Below are positions 15,754-25,561 of a stretch of 64,000 nt of DNA, in pieces (position 1 is the stretch's first letter; every line of letters begins with the position of its first letter). The notes below the pieces were generated by a model. That model was not told the DNA's origin. It searched no databases and worked only from the letters and a program-made list of their open reading frames with translations. The position numbers and the translations under genes are program-made. Source of the stretch: Candidatus Galacturonatibacter soehngenii (GTDB taxonomy: Bacteria; Bacillota; Clostridia; Lachnospirales; Lachnospiraceae); the NCBI RefSeq assembly GCF_008830185.1, contig NZ_WAGX01000004.1, positions 969,780 to 1,033,779 of the forward strand, written 5' to 3'.

Positions 15754-17091
15754 TTAATTTTTCCATGTAGACATCTTTTTGATTCTTATGTAATATACGG
15801 GTATAATTGGAATCAATGCACTTACCCATGCGACAGGATCTGCAAAGCATACTCCTGCATACCCCATAAATTGGGCAAGTGTAAATGCCACTACTCCTCT
15901 GGCTATTAGTTCAAAAATTCCTCCTATCATTGGAAAAAAGCCATCTCCAAGACCTTGCAGCGTATTTCTATAAATAAAAATAAGTCCAAGCGCTGGGAAG
16001 AAGCCCACTACAATATTAAAATAATGTTGTGCCGCATCAATAACTTCTCTTTCTCCTCCTGAAACAAACATTTTTACAGGTAATTTCCCAAAAAATATTA
16101 AAAACACAGCTGCAAGGACACTATAGATTAATGTGATCTTAATACCTTCTTTCATTCCTTGTCTGATACGATCAATTTTACCAGCTCCAGTATTTTGTCC
16201 TACATAGGTAGCCATAGTTGCCCCCAAGGAAGCAAATGGCTGTGTAACAATTTGTTGTGCCTTTGAAGCTGCTGTATATGCTGCAATATAAAGAGAACCT
16301 AGAACATTTAATGCTGCCTGAATAATCATAACCCCAATGGCTGTTATAGAAAATTGTAATGACATTGGAATTCCTATTTTCATTAAATTAAAAGCACTGT
16401 TACTTGAAAATTTTAAATCTTCTTTACCAATTCTAAGTATTGGATATTTTTTAATCATATATACAAGACATAAAATAGCTGATACCGCTTGTGCAATAAC
16501 GGTTGCATACGCAACACCTTCTACTCCCATCTTAAAAACCACCACAAATAGCAAATCTAACACTACATTTATAACAGAGGCAATGGCTAAGAATATCAAT
16601 GGTGTCTTACTATCTCCTATTGCCCTAAGTATAGCCGAAAGCATATTATATAGCATAGTTATTCCTATGCCTGCAAATATTATTTTTATATACAAACTTG
16701 AATCTGCAAAGATGTCATCAGGTGTCTTCATTAATCGTAGTATGCTATCAATTCCTAACAGCGTTCCTACCGTTAGTACAATGGTGATTATAACAGATAA
16801 ATAACCTGACATTACGGTAAAATGACGAACTCTTTTTTCATCTTTTGCACCAAAACTTTGGGCAATGAGTACGGAAAATCCACTCGTCATTCCCATTACA
16901 ACTCCCATAATTAAAAAAACTACAGAACCTGTTGCTCCAACTGCTGCAAGTGCATTTACGCCAATAAAACGACCTACTACTGCTGAATCAACTACATTAT
17001 AAAATTGTTGAAATATATTCCCAATGATGAGTGGTATTGCAAATTTTAAAATAAGGCTTCTTGGATTGCCCACTGTCATATCATTTGTCAT
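15754..17091 (-). CDS. MATE family efflux transporter
   Basis: The 445-residue protein has about twelve membrane helices and the MATE pattern MTVGNPRSLILKFAIPLIIG, then QQFYNVVDSAVVGRFIGVNA. The internally duplicated second half begins near KIGIPMSLQFSITAIGV. MATE pumps use Na+ or H+ gradients to export cationic drugs. It is third in an operon after GDPD and VanZ genes, 5 nt from the VanZ stop. Substrate is not predictable. Confidence 0.93.
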   Translation of the reverse strand: MTNDMTVGNPRSLILKFAIPLIIGNIFQQFYNVVDSAVVGRFIGVNALAAVGATGSVVFLIMGVVMGMTSGFSVLIAQSFGAKDEKRVRHFTVMSGYLSVIITIVLTVGTLLGIDSILRLMKTPDDIFADSSLYIKIIFAGIGITMLYNMLSAILRAIGDSKTPLIFLAIASVINVVLDLLFVVVFKMGVEGVAYATVIAQAVSAILCLVYMIKKYPILRIGKEDLKFSSNSAFNLMKIGIPMSLQFSITAIGVMIIQAALNVLGSLYIAAYTAASKAQQIVTQPFASLGATMATYVGQNTGAGKIDRIRQGMKEGIKITLIYSVLAAVFLIFFGKLPVKMFVSGGEREVIDAAQHYFNIVVGFFPALGLIFIYRNTLQGLGDGFFPMIGGIFELIARGVVAFTLAQFMGYAGVCFADPVAWVSALIPIIPVYYIRIKKMSTWKN

Positions 17092-17096
17092 TTTTA

Positions 17097-17603
17097 CTAT
17101 CTCCTCTTATGTTTCTTCTTTCTTGGTCTAAATATAGTCATTCTGCCTGTCCAACCCACAATACGTACAAAAATTACTCCGCATATTATACCAATTGAGT
17201 CAATTGCCACATCTTTTACTGACCCTGTTCGTCCAGCGACAAAGGATTGGTGATATTCATCCAGTATGGCAAAGGATACACACACCGTTCCTGTCAGAAT
17301 TAAGAGTCCAATTCCTCTTACACCATATACATAGAGTGGAAAAGCAATCGAAATAGCAAGAAGTGCATATTCTGTCATATGCGCAGCCTTTCTTACAGGA
17401 TAATGTATTCTTTGTTTATAATAATGAATTTGTTCACTACTTAAATCAAGCTTCATCACTTTATCTACGGTAACTACAATTTTTTCACTTACTTTAAAGC
17501 TCAGACCTGACGATTCTACACCATTGTCTGATGAAAATGAATAAATCATATATATCATTAAGAATGCAGGTAAAAAAGAAAATGGTTTTAATAATCTAAT
17601 CAT
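17097..17603 (-). CDS. VanZ-like membrane protein
   Basis: The 168-residue protein shows the VanZ-like pattern: an N-terminal helix, YSFSSDNG, the RKAAHMTEYALLAISI segment (His and Glu conserved in the family), LDEYHQSFVAGRTGSVKDVA and a last helix with a basic tail, RPRKKKHKRR. VanZ relatives affect glycopeptide sensitivity in enterococci, but most family members have no known role. It sits 10 nt after the GDPD gene and 5 nt before the MATE gene. Confidence 0.88.
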   Translation of the reverse strand: MIRLLKPFSFLPAFLMIYMIYSFSSDNGVESSGLSFKVSEKIVVTVDKVMKLDLSSEQIHYYKQRIHYPVRKAAHMTEYALLAISIAFPLYVYGVRGIGLLILTGTVCVSFAILDEYHQSFVAGRTGSVKDVAIDSIGIICGVIFVRIVGWTGRMTIFRPRKKKHKRR

Positions 17604-17613
17604 ATGTTTCTTC

Positions 17614-19422
17614 CTATCTTGTTATAATTTTTAGTAGTTCTATAAAACCTGCACCATTTTTTTCACTTGCATATACTTCTCGTACGGTTACAGGTCTGTC
17701 TGTTATAATGTTATCTACTTCTAGTAACTTCATTCTCTCAATATCACTTCTTGAATTTACAGTCCAAACATGAACCTCTTTACCAGAATTATGAGCAGCC
17801 GTTATTACTTTTTTTGATGCGTAGGTATGTTTTATGCTAAGAAAATCTGCATTGATCTTATTTTCAAAATTACCAAATGCCATTTTCAAAATATATCCCG
17901 TTATTATACTGGGTTCTTGTTCTTTAACTTCACTTAACAAAGAATAGTCCATTGAAGTTATAACACAAAAATCTTTCGCATTGTTTTCTTCTATTACTTT
18001 TAATACATTTTCAACAATATTTTTATTATGACCATTACTTTTAATCTCTATATTAAGGTTAATTTTTCCTTTACAATACTTAATTACTTCATCCAGTGTT
18101 GGTACTTTTTCTCCTTCAAATTTTCTTCCAAATCTTATACCAGCATCTAATTTTTCTACCTCTTCATAATTCACATCCCAAATAAATTTATTATAACCTG
18201 TCGTTCGTTTAAGATTGGAATCATGAAGCAATACAACTACATTATCTTTTGTTTCTTGCACATCAATCTCGGCATAATCAGACTTTACTTCAATTGCGGC
18301 TTTCAGTGCTGCCATTGTGTTTTCAGGGGCATAAGAAGCACCACCCCTATGTGCTGTTATTTGTGTTGTTACCAATACTTCTTTTGCTATGGTTGTGCTC
18401 TTTTCTAACATCTGATAGCTATAAAATCCTTCGACACAGACCATAAATAGACCAATCATAATGGTAACTTTTTTTAATGAATGGTTTGTAATTGCGGTAT
18501 AATCATATAGTTCATCTATTTCCTCTACAGCTACATGAAAACGATACAAATGATAAGTACTATAAATAAATGCAATGTTTCCTGCTATTCCAATTATATT
18601 ACTCAGTATTCCTGCTATTAATTTTAACCAATCACATAAAATCAATAGATTCGCAAGTGCAACATCTTCTTTATATACAAGAGATACAAAAAATGCAGCA
18701 ACGACTATAGCAATTCCGTAGATCATTAATATAACGGCTGATAGCAATATATTCCATTGAATTAAGTATCGAAAAGATTTTTTTGCCTTTTTTCTTGTAA
18801 CCTGAAAACTAATTATAATCGCATCTTTAGCATTCTTTTCCCCTAATACAACAAAAGGCATAATAAATGCAGATAGTAAACTAACTATGACGATTGCTGC
18901 AATAATAAGATAGAGAATCTCTTTATATCGAAAACTATCATATACATATTGTGCTAGATAATTTAGTATTTTTATATTTGCAATCTCCTGAATAATAAAG
19001 TGGATGCATATAAATGGAAGTATAAGTAAACCAGGTATTAAATTTACCAAATTCCCTTCTTTTATTATTTTTCCAGTTTTAAAAATTCCGATCAATAATA
19101 TATCATAGGCTTTTAACTTTACATTATGGTTAACTGCCCTATAATTTTCCAATAGGCAGATGATTTCAAAACCAATTAATAACAACATAATCAAAAAGTT
19201 AGCTATTATTAGCATGACTGAGATTGGATTGTTGATAAATTGGATTACATTTTCTACTGTTATATAGCTATATCCAACTTTCTTTAAAGCAAAATCTATG
19301 CTTGATGAATAAAAGTTATATATGATTAAAATGGAAGCCGCGTGATAGCATAATAAAAAAACAACTAATTCTGTAACGTTTCCTTTTAAAATTTTCCAAG
19401 TATTTTTTATAAGAAATAACAT
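17614..19422 (-). CDS. Membrane-anchored glycerophosphodiester phosphodiesterase
   Basis: From ATG 19420-19422 the product is 602 residues. The first 340 residues hold about eight membrane helices of the GDPD-associated membrane domain. The last 245 residues form a GDPD TIM barrel with ITAHRGGASYAPENTMAALK, YAEIDVQETKDN, LHDSNLKRTTG and a C-terminal VHVWTVNSRSDIERM. GDPD enzymes split glycerophosphodiesters into glycerol-3-phosphate and an alcohol and can act on teichoic acid or lipid debris. An upstream in-frame GTG at 19437 lacks a ribosome binding site. First gene of a three-gene membrane operon with VanZ and MATE. Confidence 0.88.
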   Translation of the reverse strand: MLFLIKNTWKILKGNVTELVVFLLCYHAASILIIYNFYSSSIDFALKKVGYSYITVENVIQFINNPISVMLIIANFLIMLLLIGFEIICLLENYRAVNHNVKLKAYDILLIGIFKTGKIIKEGNLVNLIPGLLILPFICIHFIIQEIANIKILNYLAQYVYDSFRYKEILYLIIAAIVIVSLLSAFIMPFVVLGEKNAKDAIIISFQVTRKKAKKSFRYLIQWNILLSAVILMIYGIAIVVAAFFVSLVYKEDVALANLLILCDWLKLIAGILSNIIGIAGNIAFIYSTYHLYRFHVAVEEIDELYDYTAITNHSLKKVTIMIGLFMVCVEGFYSYQMLEKSTTIAKEVLVTTQITAHRGGASYAPENTMAALKAAIEVKSDYAEIDVQETKDNVVVLLHDSNLKRTTGYNKFIWDVNYEEVEKLDAGIRFGRKFEGEKVPTLDEVIKYCKGKINLNIEIKSNGHNKNIVENVLKVIEENNAKDFCVITSMDYSLLSEVKEQEPSIITGYILKMAFGNFENKINADFLSIKHTYASKKVITAAHNSGKEVHVWTVNSRSDIERMKLLEVDNIITDRPVTVREVYASEKNGAGFIELLKIITR

Positions 19423-19588
19423 TCCACATATTCCCACATCTTTAAAGGATTTATTGATTCTTAATATATTCTATCATCTTTTTTATGATAGTCAATTTTA
19501 TTTCTTCATTTCTCTCAACTTTTATTAACCAATTATAATCCCCTACATAAACTAACAATGAAATAAAACATTTTAAGGAGATTTACTT

Positions 19589-19840
19589 TTGGATAACTAC
19601 AATAAACAATCTTATTTAAACCCTAGAACCGCAAATCCATCTTGTGGCTGCGGATATAAACAAAAAATGAGTCCAACACAGGTTATGCCAAGTCATGACT
19701 GTTTGGATGATTTTGCTTTAGCAATGTGCTATGTCCCATGGCAACATTGGAATAAAATATATGATTTAGATAAAGGTTTGGAAGTTGGTACTATATTTCC
19801 TGAATTAAATAAGCCTTTCTTGGGAAGTAGGTGTTGCTAA
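19589..19840 (+). CDS. cotJA: Spore coat associated protein CotJA
   Basis: The 83-residue protein has the CotJA core LALAMCYVPWQHWNKIYD-like segment (FALAMCYVPWQHW) and ELNKPFLG near the C-terminus, with a Cys-rich N-terminus (SCGCGYKQ). It starts at TTG, 8 nt after AAGGAG. CotJA, B and C are made together in the mother cell and enter the spore inner coat. It is first in cotJABC on the plus strand, opposite to its neighbours. A sigma-E promoter would be expected in 19480-19570, but I could not fix one with confidence. Confidence 0.92.
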   Translation: MDNYNKQSYLNPRTANPSCGCGYKQKMSPTQVMPSHDCLDDFALAMCYVPWQHWNKIYDLDKGLEVGTIFPELNKPFLGSRCC

Positions 19841-19841
19841 A

Positions 19842-20111
19842 GTGAATAACAATAATAGGATGGATAGAAAAAGTCTACTCAATAAGATTGATATGGTAAG
19901 CTTTGCAATTAATGATTGTACTCTCTTTTTGGATACGCACCCAATGGACGAAGAAGCTCTTATATGCATCAATGAATTATTACCAGTAAGACGCAGTCTT
20001 TTAGAAAAATACTCCCAATACTTTGGTCCATTAACAATCGATACTGCTACGCCATCGAAAAAGTGGGAATGGGCTTCTGGTCCGATGCCTTGGGAAGGAG
20101 GATGTAAATAA
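19842..20111 (+). CDS. cotJB: Spore coat protein CotJB
   Basis: The 89-residue product has the CotJB pattern: LLNKIDMVSFAINDCTLFLD, THPMDEEAL, and the C-terminal WEWASGPMPWEGGCK that ends this family. It begins with GTG one base after the cotJA stop; an ATG six codons later lacks a ribosome binding site. Its stop overlaps the cotJC start by one base (TAATG), so the three genes are translationally coupled. Confidence 0.92.
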   Translation: MNNNNRMDRKSLLNKIDMVSFAINDCTLFLDTHPMDEEALICINELLPVRRSLLEKYSQYFGPLTIDTATPSKKWEWASGPMPWEGGCK

Positions 20112-20716
20112 TGTGGAATTATGAAAAAAGACTTCAATATCCAGTAAATATTACACAGCCTAATGCTAAATTAGCGCAGATTATTATTACGCAGTTTGGT
20201 GGTCCAGATGGAGAATTAGCAGCTTCACAACGATATTTATCACAAAGATATAGCATGCCATATAGTAATGTAAGTGGACTATTAACAGATATTGGTACAG
20301 AAGAAATGGCTCACATGGAAATTGTTTGTGCTATTGTACATCAATTGACGAAAGATTTAACTATTGATGAAATCAAAGCAAGTGGCTTCGATAAATATTA
20401 TGTGGATCATACGCTTGCTCTTTATCCAGTCGCTGCTTCCGGCACTCCTTTCACTGCAACATATTTCCAGTCAAAAGGTGATCCCATTACTGATTTAGTA
20501 GAAGATATGGCCGCTGAACAAAAGGCGCGAACGACCTACGATAATATCTTAAGATTAATACATGACCCTGAAGTATGTGATCCTATACGCTTTTTGCGTG
20601 CAAGAGAAGTCGTTCATTTTCAACGTTTTGGTGAAGGACTTAGAATTGTTCAAGACAATCTTGACGCAAAAAACTTTTATGCTTTTAACCCTGAGTTTGA
20701 TACATGCAAAAAATAG
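20111..20716 (+). CDS. cotJC: Spore coat protein CotJC, manganese-catalase fold
   Basis: The 201-residue protein is a four-helix-bundle dimanganese catalase relative. Likely metal ligands are in GELAASQRYL (Glu), EEMAHMEIV (Glu and His), AEQKARTTY (Glu) and AREVVHFQRFGE (Glu and His). CotJC is a coat protein and in some clostridia a demonstrated Mn-catalase protecting spores from peroxide. GGAGG precedes the ATG, inside cotJB. The gene closes the cotJABC operon with a hairpin after it. Confidence 0.94.
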   Translation: MWNYEKRLQYPVNITQPNAKLAQIIITQFGGPDGELAASQRYLSQRYSMPYSNVSGLLTDIGTEEMAHMEIVCAIVHQLTKDLTIDEIKASGFDKYYVDHTLALYPVAASGTPFTATYFQSKGDPITDLVEDMAAEQKARTTYDNILRLIHDPEVCDPIRFLRAREVVHFQRFGEGLRIVQDNLDAKNFYAFNPEFDTCKK

Positions 20717-20737
20717 AGAAACGATTATGAATATTTT

Positions 20738-20764
20738 AGAGCATTGCTGCTTTTGCAATGCTCT
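20738..20764 (+). terminator. Terminator of cotJABC
   Basis: AGAGCATTGC and GCAATGCTCT form a perfect 10-bp stem 22 nt after the cotJC stop. The T-tract is short. Confidence 0.65.
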
Positions 20765-20817
20765 TATTCTATACAGATATTAAATATATACCTAACATTG
20801 GGCAATGTACAAATATG

Positions 20818-21060
20818 TTATTCCATTAAAAGTCTTAATAGGGTCATATTCTTTTCCTCCCTTTTCTGAATACGTTGTTCTAGGTTCAATATTTTTTTAT
20901 TCTGTTCCTCAGTATAAATCCTTAACGCATTTCTTTCCGCAATCACCTCATCAAGTCGTGCTTTAGGAATTGAATCCTTTAAAGCTTTTTTATATTCTTC
21001 TACTATTTTATCTGCTTGAACCTCATTCAAGCCAAATTTTATTAAATCTTTCTTTTTCAT
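20818..21060 (-). CDS. Small coiled-coil hypothetical protein
   Basis: The 80-residue protein is helical and charged. It begins MKKKDLIKFGLNEVQADKIV and has a heptad-like C-terminal half (ALRIYTEEQNKKILNLEQRI). The start has GAAAGGA 10 nt upstream. It resembles small scaffold or DUF-type proteins of clostridia, but I do not recognise a family and no neighbour suggests a role. Confidence 0.55.
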   Translation of the reverse strand: MKKKDLIKFGLNEVQADKIVEEYKKALKDSIPKARLDEVIAERNALRIYTEEQNKKILNLEQRIQKREEKNMTLLRLLME

Positions 21061-21192
21061 GTTTTAATTCCTTTCTTAATCTTATTAATAATCAATAAAC
21101 TTTTACAACAAAAATATACCATATATGCATGTATCATTCTGTATCCTATTTTTGATGTCACAAAACTAGAAAAGGATTAGAAAACAGCAAAA

Positions 21193-21217
21193 AAAGAGCA
21201 CCACCTAGGTACTCTTT
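21193..21217 (-). terminator. Terminator after the CBS/ACT gene
   Basis: On the minus strand AAAGAGTACC and GGTGCTCTTT pair (one mismatch) around TAGGT and run into T7. Confidence 0.75.
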
Positions 21218-21238
21218 GATTGTTACGCATAGAAATAA

Positions 21239-21886
21239 TTATTGCTTCTCTTCTTTTATCTCATATTTGATATCTCTCACATCAAACTTTTGTTTTTCCA
21301 ATGCTTTTAGTACTTTATGGAAATCTTTACATTCGATTCGATAGAAAATCTCCACCAAATCCATTGTTTCAGTGCGAGATACTATCATATTGCGAACATC
21401 TCCACCTGCTTTGGCGATTGTCTCCATAATTTTAGCAACCACACCTCGATAATCATACGTATAAATAACAAAAGAATTGTGCCTGTGCCCAAACATCTTT
21501 TGATATTGTTTAAAGACTGCTTGTTGAGTTATAATACCAAGTAATTTATCATTGGAGTCTACAATCGGAATAAATCTTACCTTTGTATGAATAAACATAA
21601 CTGCAACTTCTTCAATACGGATGTTTTCAGAGATTGTCTCTACTTTATCTTTCATTAACATAGAAACTGGCATTTTTAAGAATTTTTCTTTATCTTCCTG
21701 CCAATTTTTAAAAAAATACTCATACGTGTACTGTTTTGATAAGACACCGATAAATTTTTTTCCATCCACTACTGGCAAAGATAATAAATTATTTGCATCG
21801 ATTACTTCCATTGCCTTCTCCAACGTATCTGTTAATTTAATACAGGTTAAGTTGTGGAAGGGAATCATAATTGCCTTAACACGCAT
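21239..21886 (-). CDS. CBS-domain pair protein with C-terminal ACT domain
   Basis: From ATG 21884-21886 (AAAGGACGG 8 nt upstream) the product is 215 residues. Residues 1-140 are two CBS motifs (LEKAMEVIDANNLLSLPVVD and IEEVAVMFIHTKVRFIPIVD). The rest, FVIYTYDYRGVVAKIMETIA onward, is an ACT-like domain. CBS pairs bind adenine nucleotides and ACT domains bind amino acids, so this is probably a cytoplasmic sensor similar to AcuB-type proteins. Target unknown. It is a single gene with its own terminator. Confidence 0.8.
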   Translation of the reverse strand: MRVKAIMIPFHNLTCIKLTDTLEKAMEVIDANNLLSLPVVDGKKFIGVLSKQYTYEYFFKNWQEDKEKFLKMPVSMLMKDKVETISENIRIEEVAVMFIHTKVRFIPIVDSNDKLLGIITQQAVFKQYQKMFGHRHNSFVIYTYDYRGVVAKIMETIAKAGGDVRNMIVSRTETMDLVEIFYRIECKDFHKVLKALEKQKFDVRDIKYEIKEEKQ

Positions 21887-22000
21887 AAATTCTACCGTCC
21901 TTTCTTTAAAAGAAACATGTAATATCATTTATACTTATATTATACCTTATTTTTATATCCTTAGCAATTTTATGCAATAACACTTTCCTGTAATGATGTT

Positions 22001-22876
22001 TTAGCGTGCTTCTCCCATGAAAAATAAAGCTAAAATTCCTGGTCCTGTGTGAGCACCAATAACAGGTCCTACATAATCAATTAAGAACGAATCAATTCCA
22101 AATCGCTCTTTAATTAAATCAGCAACAAACTGTGCATCTTCAGGCGTATCACCGTGCCCAATAAACACACCATCACGTTTATTTTCTTCTACATAAGCAC
22201 CAATTTGTTTTTCCATATTATCAACTAATGTCGTCAATGATTTTTTTCTACCTCTTACTTTGCCAATCGGAATTAATCTTCCTTCATTATCTACATGTAA
22301 AATCGGCTTAACATTTATCATTGTCCCTAAAATAGCTGCAGTTTTAGAAACACGTCCACCTCTGTATAGATGAAACAAGTCCATAGGAGTAAAGTTATGG
22401 CAAACATGAAGTTTATTTGCTTCAATCCACTCTACTACCTCATCAATTGTTTTTCCACTTTCTTTTAGCATGGACGCCTTATGAATTAAAAGACCTTCTC
22501 CCAAAGAAGCACATAAAGAATCAACAACCATAATTTTACAATCTGGGTACTCCTCAGTCATCTCATCTGCTGCTATTTTAGCACTGCTATAGCTGCCACT
22601 TAAAGCTGAAGAAAAGGCAATATGCAAAATATCAAATCCTTCTTTATATAACTTTTCAAATATCTCTTTGGCCTGACTTGGGTTCACCTGGGATGTGGTT
22701 GGCATTGATCCATTTTTCATTTTTTCATAAAACTTTGAAAATTCCAAACCATTATCCTGTGTATATGTAATACCTTCTAGAACATAAGTTAAAGGTAATA
22801 CTGTTATGTTATGCTTACTAATATAATCTTTCGGTAAATCTGAAGTCGTATCTGTTGTTATTACAAAATTACGCAT
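22001..22876 (-). CDS. DegV family fatty-acid-binding protein
   Basis: The 291-residue protein has the DegV pattern: FVITTDTTSDLPKDY at the start, FSSALSGSYSSA, VDSLCASLGEGLL, LYRGGRVSKTAAILGTMINV and GPVIGAHTGPG near the end. DegV/FakB proteins bind a fatty acid and, in Gram-positives, present it to the FakA kinase. A fakA partner is not in the window. The start is ATG 22874-22876 with GGGAGG 6 nt upstream; the ATG two codons earlier abuts the ribosome binding site. Confidence 0.93.
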   Translation of the reverse strand: MRNFVITTDTTSDLPKDYISKHNITVLPLTYVLEGITYTQDNGLEFSKFYEKMKNGSMPTTSQVNPSQAKEIFEKLYKEGFDILHIAFSSALSGSYSSAKIAADEMTEEYPDCKIMVVDSLCASLGEGLLIHKASMLKESGKTIDEVVEWIEANKLHVCHNFTPMDLFHLYRGGRVSKTAAILGTMINVKPILHVDNEGRLIPIGKVRGRKKSLTTLVDNMEKQIGAYVEENKRDGVFIGHGDTPEDAQFVADLIKERFGIDSFLIDYVGPVIGAHTGPGILALFFMGEAR

Positions 22877-23036
22877 GCTCATCCTCCCACTTAAGTACTA
22901 ACTCTTTTAGTTATTAAATGAAACTATCTACTGTGTTAATCAATATTTTTAACCGACAACTTATAAAGCTGTCGGTTTCAATCAAACTATATCATATTTT
23001 ACTAAACATTACCACTCTTTCATCTAAAATTTGTTC

Positions 23037-24461
23037 CTATCGAAGACCTTTATCGTTATGTGGTAATCTTACTCTAATGAAGCGTTTTAAGAACTGCCTT
23101 AAATTAAATGGAAACAGAGGATATAAATAACTTCTTCCAGCAATTGTTTTATTAAATACAATCGCTGCAATTGTTATAATCCAACCAATTACAAACCCCC
23201 ATACATTAAAAATAGCTGTTAACACTAGCGTAATCATTCGCATAAATTTAAATGCATAGGCTAATTCGAAATTCGGCTGTGAATAATTAGCAATGGCCAC
23301 AAATGCCATATAAAGCATAACCTCTGAATTAAACCACCCTGACGAAACACTTAAATCCCCCAAGACCAGAGCCGCCATAATACTTAACGGGGTGGTAAGC
23401 ATATTAGGAGTATTTACCGCCGCAAGGTGAAGTCCATCAATCGCAACTTCTAAGATTAAAAACTGATAGATTAACGGTACATTAATCATTTCGTTAATCA
23501 TGATAAATTTAAGCCACTCTGGTACCAAAACCGAATTCTGCATCAGCAATAACCATACCGGAGTTATAGCCATACTAGTAAAATTGACAAGGAACTTAGT
23601 CAATCGAAGATAACTCCCAGTAACAGGCGGAAAATAATAATCATCTGCCTCTTCTATAATATCAAATACTGAAGAAGGCGTTATCATTGCAGATGGCGAA
23701 TTATCAACTAAAATGACAACATTTCCTTCTAAAATACAAGCTGCTGCTGTATCTGGTCTTTCAGAAAACTTATATTTTGGAAAAGGATTATACCAAGGAT
23801 ATTGATAAAGACATTCTGCCAAACTTTGGCTGTTCATGGTAAGAGAGTCTACCTCAATATCATTGATTCTTTTTCTTAATTTATCTAAAAATTCATGGTC
23901 TACTCGGCTATCTAAATAGGAAATAACTACATTTGTTTGAGACTTTTCACCAACATATAACATCTCCATTACGAGTTCAGGAGATCGTATTCTGCGCCTA
24001 ATTAAAGCGGTATTAAATGCAATGGTCTCTACAAATCCATCTCGTGAACCTCTAAGCACTCGATCTTTTACTGGCTCTTCCACACCTCTCATCGGGTAGT
24101 TTCTACAATCAATCATAATTGCTTCTTCATAACCATCTATAAAAAGGCAGGAGATTCCAGATAAAATAGCAGTAATTATCTTTTCATAGTCATCTGCTAA
24201 ACTAACTGAACCATATGGAATATATTTCTTAGAAAATTCATGAGGTGTCTCTGGCATATCTTCATTTTTTATGGTTAAGAAGGTTTCCATCAATCTCTCC
24301 ATTGTATGATCATCTAAAAAACCATCTATAAAATAAACGCAAAGATCTTTTCCACCTACATGGAGTGTACGATACTTTAGATCATAATTTTTTCCTACAA
24401 ACAAGGTTTGATTTAATCGATTGATGTTTAGCTGTAATTCACCGCTGATTTTTTCATTCAT
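23037..24461 (-). CDS. GerA family spore germination protein, SpoVAF-like
   Basis: The product (474 residues from ATG 24461) has a soluble N-terminal half with the GerA signature LRGSRDGFVETIAFNTALIR. The C-terminal half contains about five membrane helices, including NTPNMLTTPLSIMAAL and the region AIANYSQPNFELAYAFKFMR. That last region is closest, as I recall it, to SpoVAF rather than to GerAA. Such proteins act in the spore inner membrane in nutrient germination or DPA release. An in-frame ATG at 24527, 7 nt after the fabH stop, would add 22 residues but lacks a ribosome binding site. The spoVA operon is not nearby, so the subfamily is tentative. Confidence 0.85.
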   Translation of the reverse strand: MNEKISGELQLNINRLNQTLFVGKNYDLKYRTLHVGGKDLCVYFIDGFLDDHTMERLMETFLTIKNEDMPETPHEFSKKYIPYGSVSLADDYEKIITAILSGISCLFIDGYEEAIMIDCRNYPMRGVEEPVKDRVLRGSRDGFVETIAFNTALIRRRIRSPELVMEMLYVGEKSQTNVVISYLDSRVDHEFLDKLRKRINDIEVDSLTMNSQSLAECLYQYPWYNPFPKYKFSERPDTAAACILEGNVVILVDNSPSAMITPSSVFDIIEEADDYYFPPVTGSYLRLTKFLVNFTSMAITPVWLLLMQNSVLVPEWLKFIMINEMINVPLIYQFLILEVAIDGLHLAAVNTPNMLTTPLSIMAALVLGDLSVSSGWFNSEVMLYMAFVAIANYSQPNFELAYAFKFMRMITLVLTAIFNVWGFVIGWIITIAAIVFNKTIAGRSYLYPLFPFNLRQFLKRFIRVRLPHNDKGLR

Positions 24462-24534
24462 ACCAATACATACCTCTTTTTCATTTAATTGGTATATATT
24501 GTTCCAGATTCCAGACGAATTATGCATTTATTTT

Positions 24535-25497
24535 TTAACATTCAATCAGTGCTGCTCCCCACGTAAGACCTCCTCCAAAGCCTGAAATAACGAATTTATC
24601 TCCTTTTTGAATACGATTGTCTTTGTATAATTCATCCAGCAGTATCGGTATGCTAGCCGCTGAGGTGTTGCCATATTTATCAAGGTTTATTGGAAATTTC
24701 TCTTCTGGTTGCTTTAGTCTTTTGGCAACCGAATGAATGATTCTTTTATTTGCTTGGTGTAGACAAAAATACTTTACTTCATCAATATCTACATTGGTTT
24801 TGACAAATAACTCTTCCATACACTCAGGTACTTTCTTAACTGCAAACTTAAATACTTCCTGCCCATCCATAGAAATATAGGAATTATTATCATTTAAACT
24901 TGTCAAAAGATTATTCATGCTTTTACCATAATAAGTAAGAGCTCTTCCCTTACTTCCATCTGATCCTTGCACAAAAGTCATTTTACCCGATTCATCTGCT
25001 TGCACCACCACTGCACCTGCACCGTCGCCAAATAAAACACAAGTTCCTCGATCAGTCCAGTCAATTGTCTTTGAAATGGTTTCTGCCCCAATAACCAACG
25101 CATTTTTATACATCCCTGCATGTATATAAGCATAGGCACAACTTAGTGCATATACAAATCCCGTACATGCTGCACTGATGTCAAAACAAACTGCGTTAGT
25201 CGCTTTTATTTCTTGTTGTACAAGACAAGCAGTACTTGGCATATGACTATCTGCGGTAAACGTTGCTACGAGAATAAGCTCTATTTGATCGCTAGACATA
25301 CCAGCACTTTCAAGGGCCTGCTTCGCAGCTTTTGACGCTAAATCGCTAGTTGTCTCACCCTTTGAAATCCTACGTTCTCGAATTCCAGTTCGTTCTCGAA
25401 TCCATTCATCGCTAGTATCTACCACTGTCGATAAATAATCATTCGTTACTATATGTTCAGGAAGTCCGCTTCCGGTTCCTATAATTCTTGCTGCCAT
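24535..25497 (-). CDS. fabH: 3-oxoacyl-ACP synthase III FabH
   Basis: The 320-residue condensing enzyme joins acetyl-CoA and malonyl-ACP to start fatty-acid synthesis. Catalytic residues are visible: Cys111 in DISAACTGFVYAL, His in CLHQANKRII and Asn in YGNTSAASIP. The start is ATG 25495-25497, with AAAGGAG 6 nt upstream; the earlier frame extension lacks a ribosome binding site. Although 22 kb from acpP-fabK-fabD-fabG, it has the same promoter and FabT-like palindrome, which suggests co-regulation. The GerA-type gene follows closely and may be read through. Confidence 0.96.
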   Translation of the reverse strand: MAARIIGTGSGLPEHIVTNDYLSTVVDTSDEWIRERTGIRERRISKGETTSDLASKAAKQALESAGMSSDQIELILVATFTADSHMPSTACLVQQEIKATNAVCFDISAACTGFVYALSCAYAYIHAGMYKNALVIGAETISKTIDWTDRGTCVLFGDGAGAVVVQADESGKMTFVQGSDGSKGRALTYYGKSMNNLLTSLNDNNSYISMDGQEVFKFAVKKVPECMEELFVKTNVDIDEVKYFCLHQANKRIIHSVAKRLKQPEEKFPINLDKYGNTSAASIPILLDELYKDNRIQKGDKFVISGFGGGLTWGAALIEC

Positions 25498-25561
25498 AAA
25501 TGCTCCTTTCGGCATATGTTTATACTTTAAATATCCAATTTTAGATTCTTCTATAAATTAC

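Noticed and set aside
22951..22977. Hairpin AACCGACAAC/GCTGTCGGTT after the germination gene as a terminator.
   Set aside because: No T-run follows on the minus strand, so it was left unannotated as a terminator; it may still be an RNA end.
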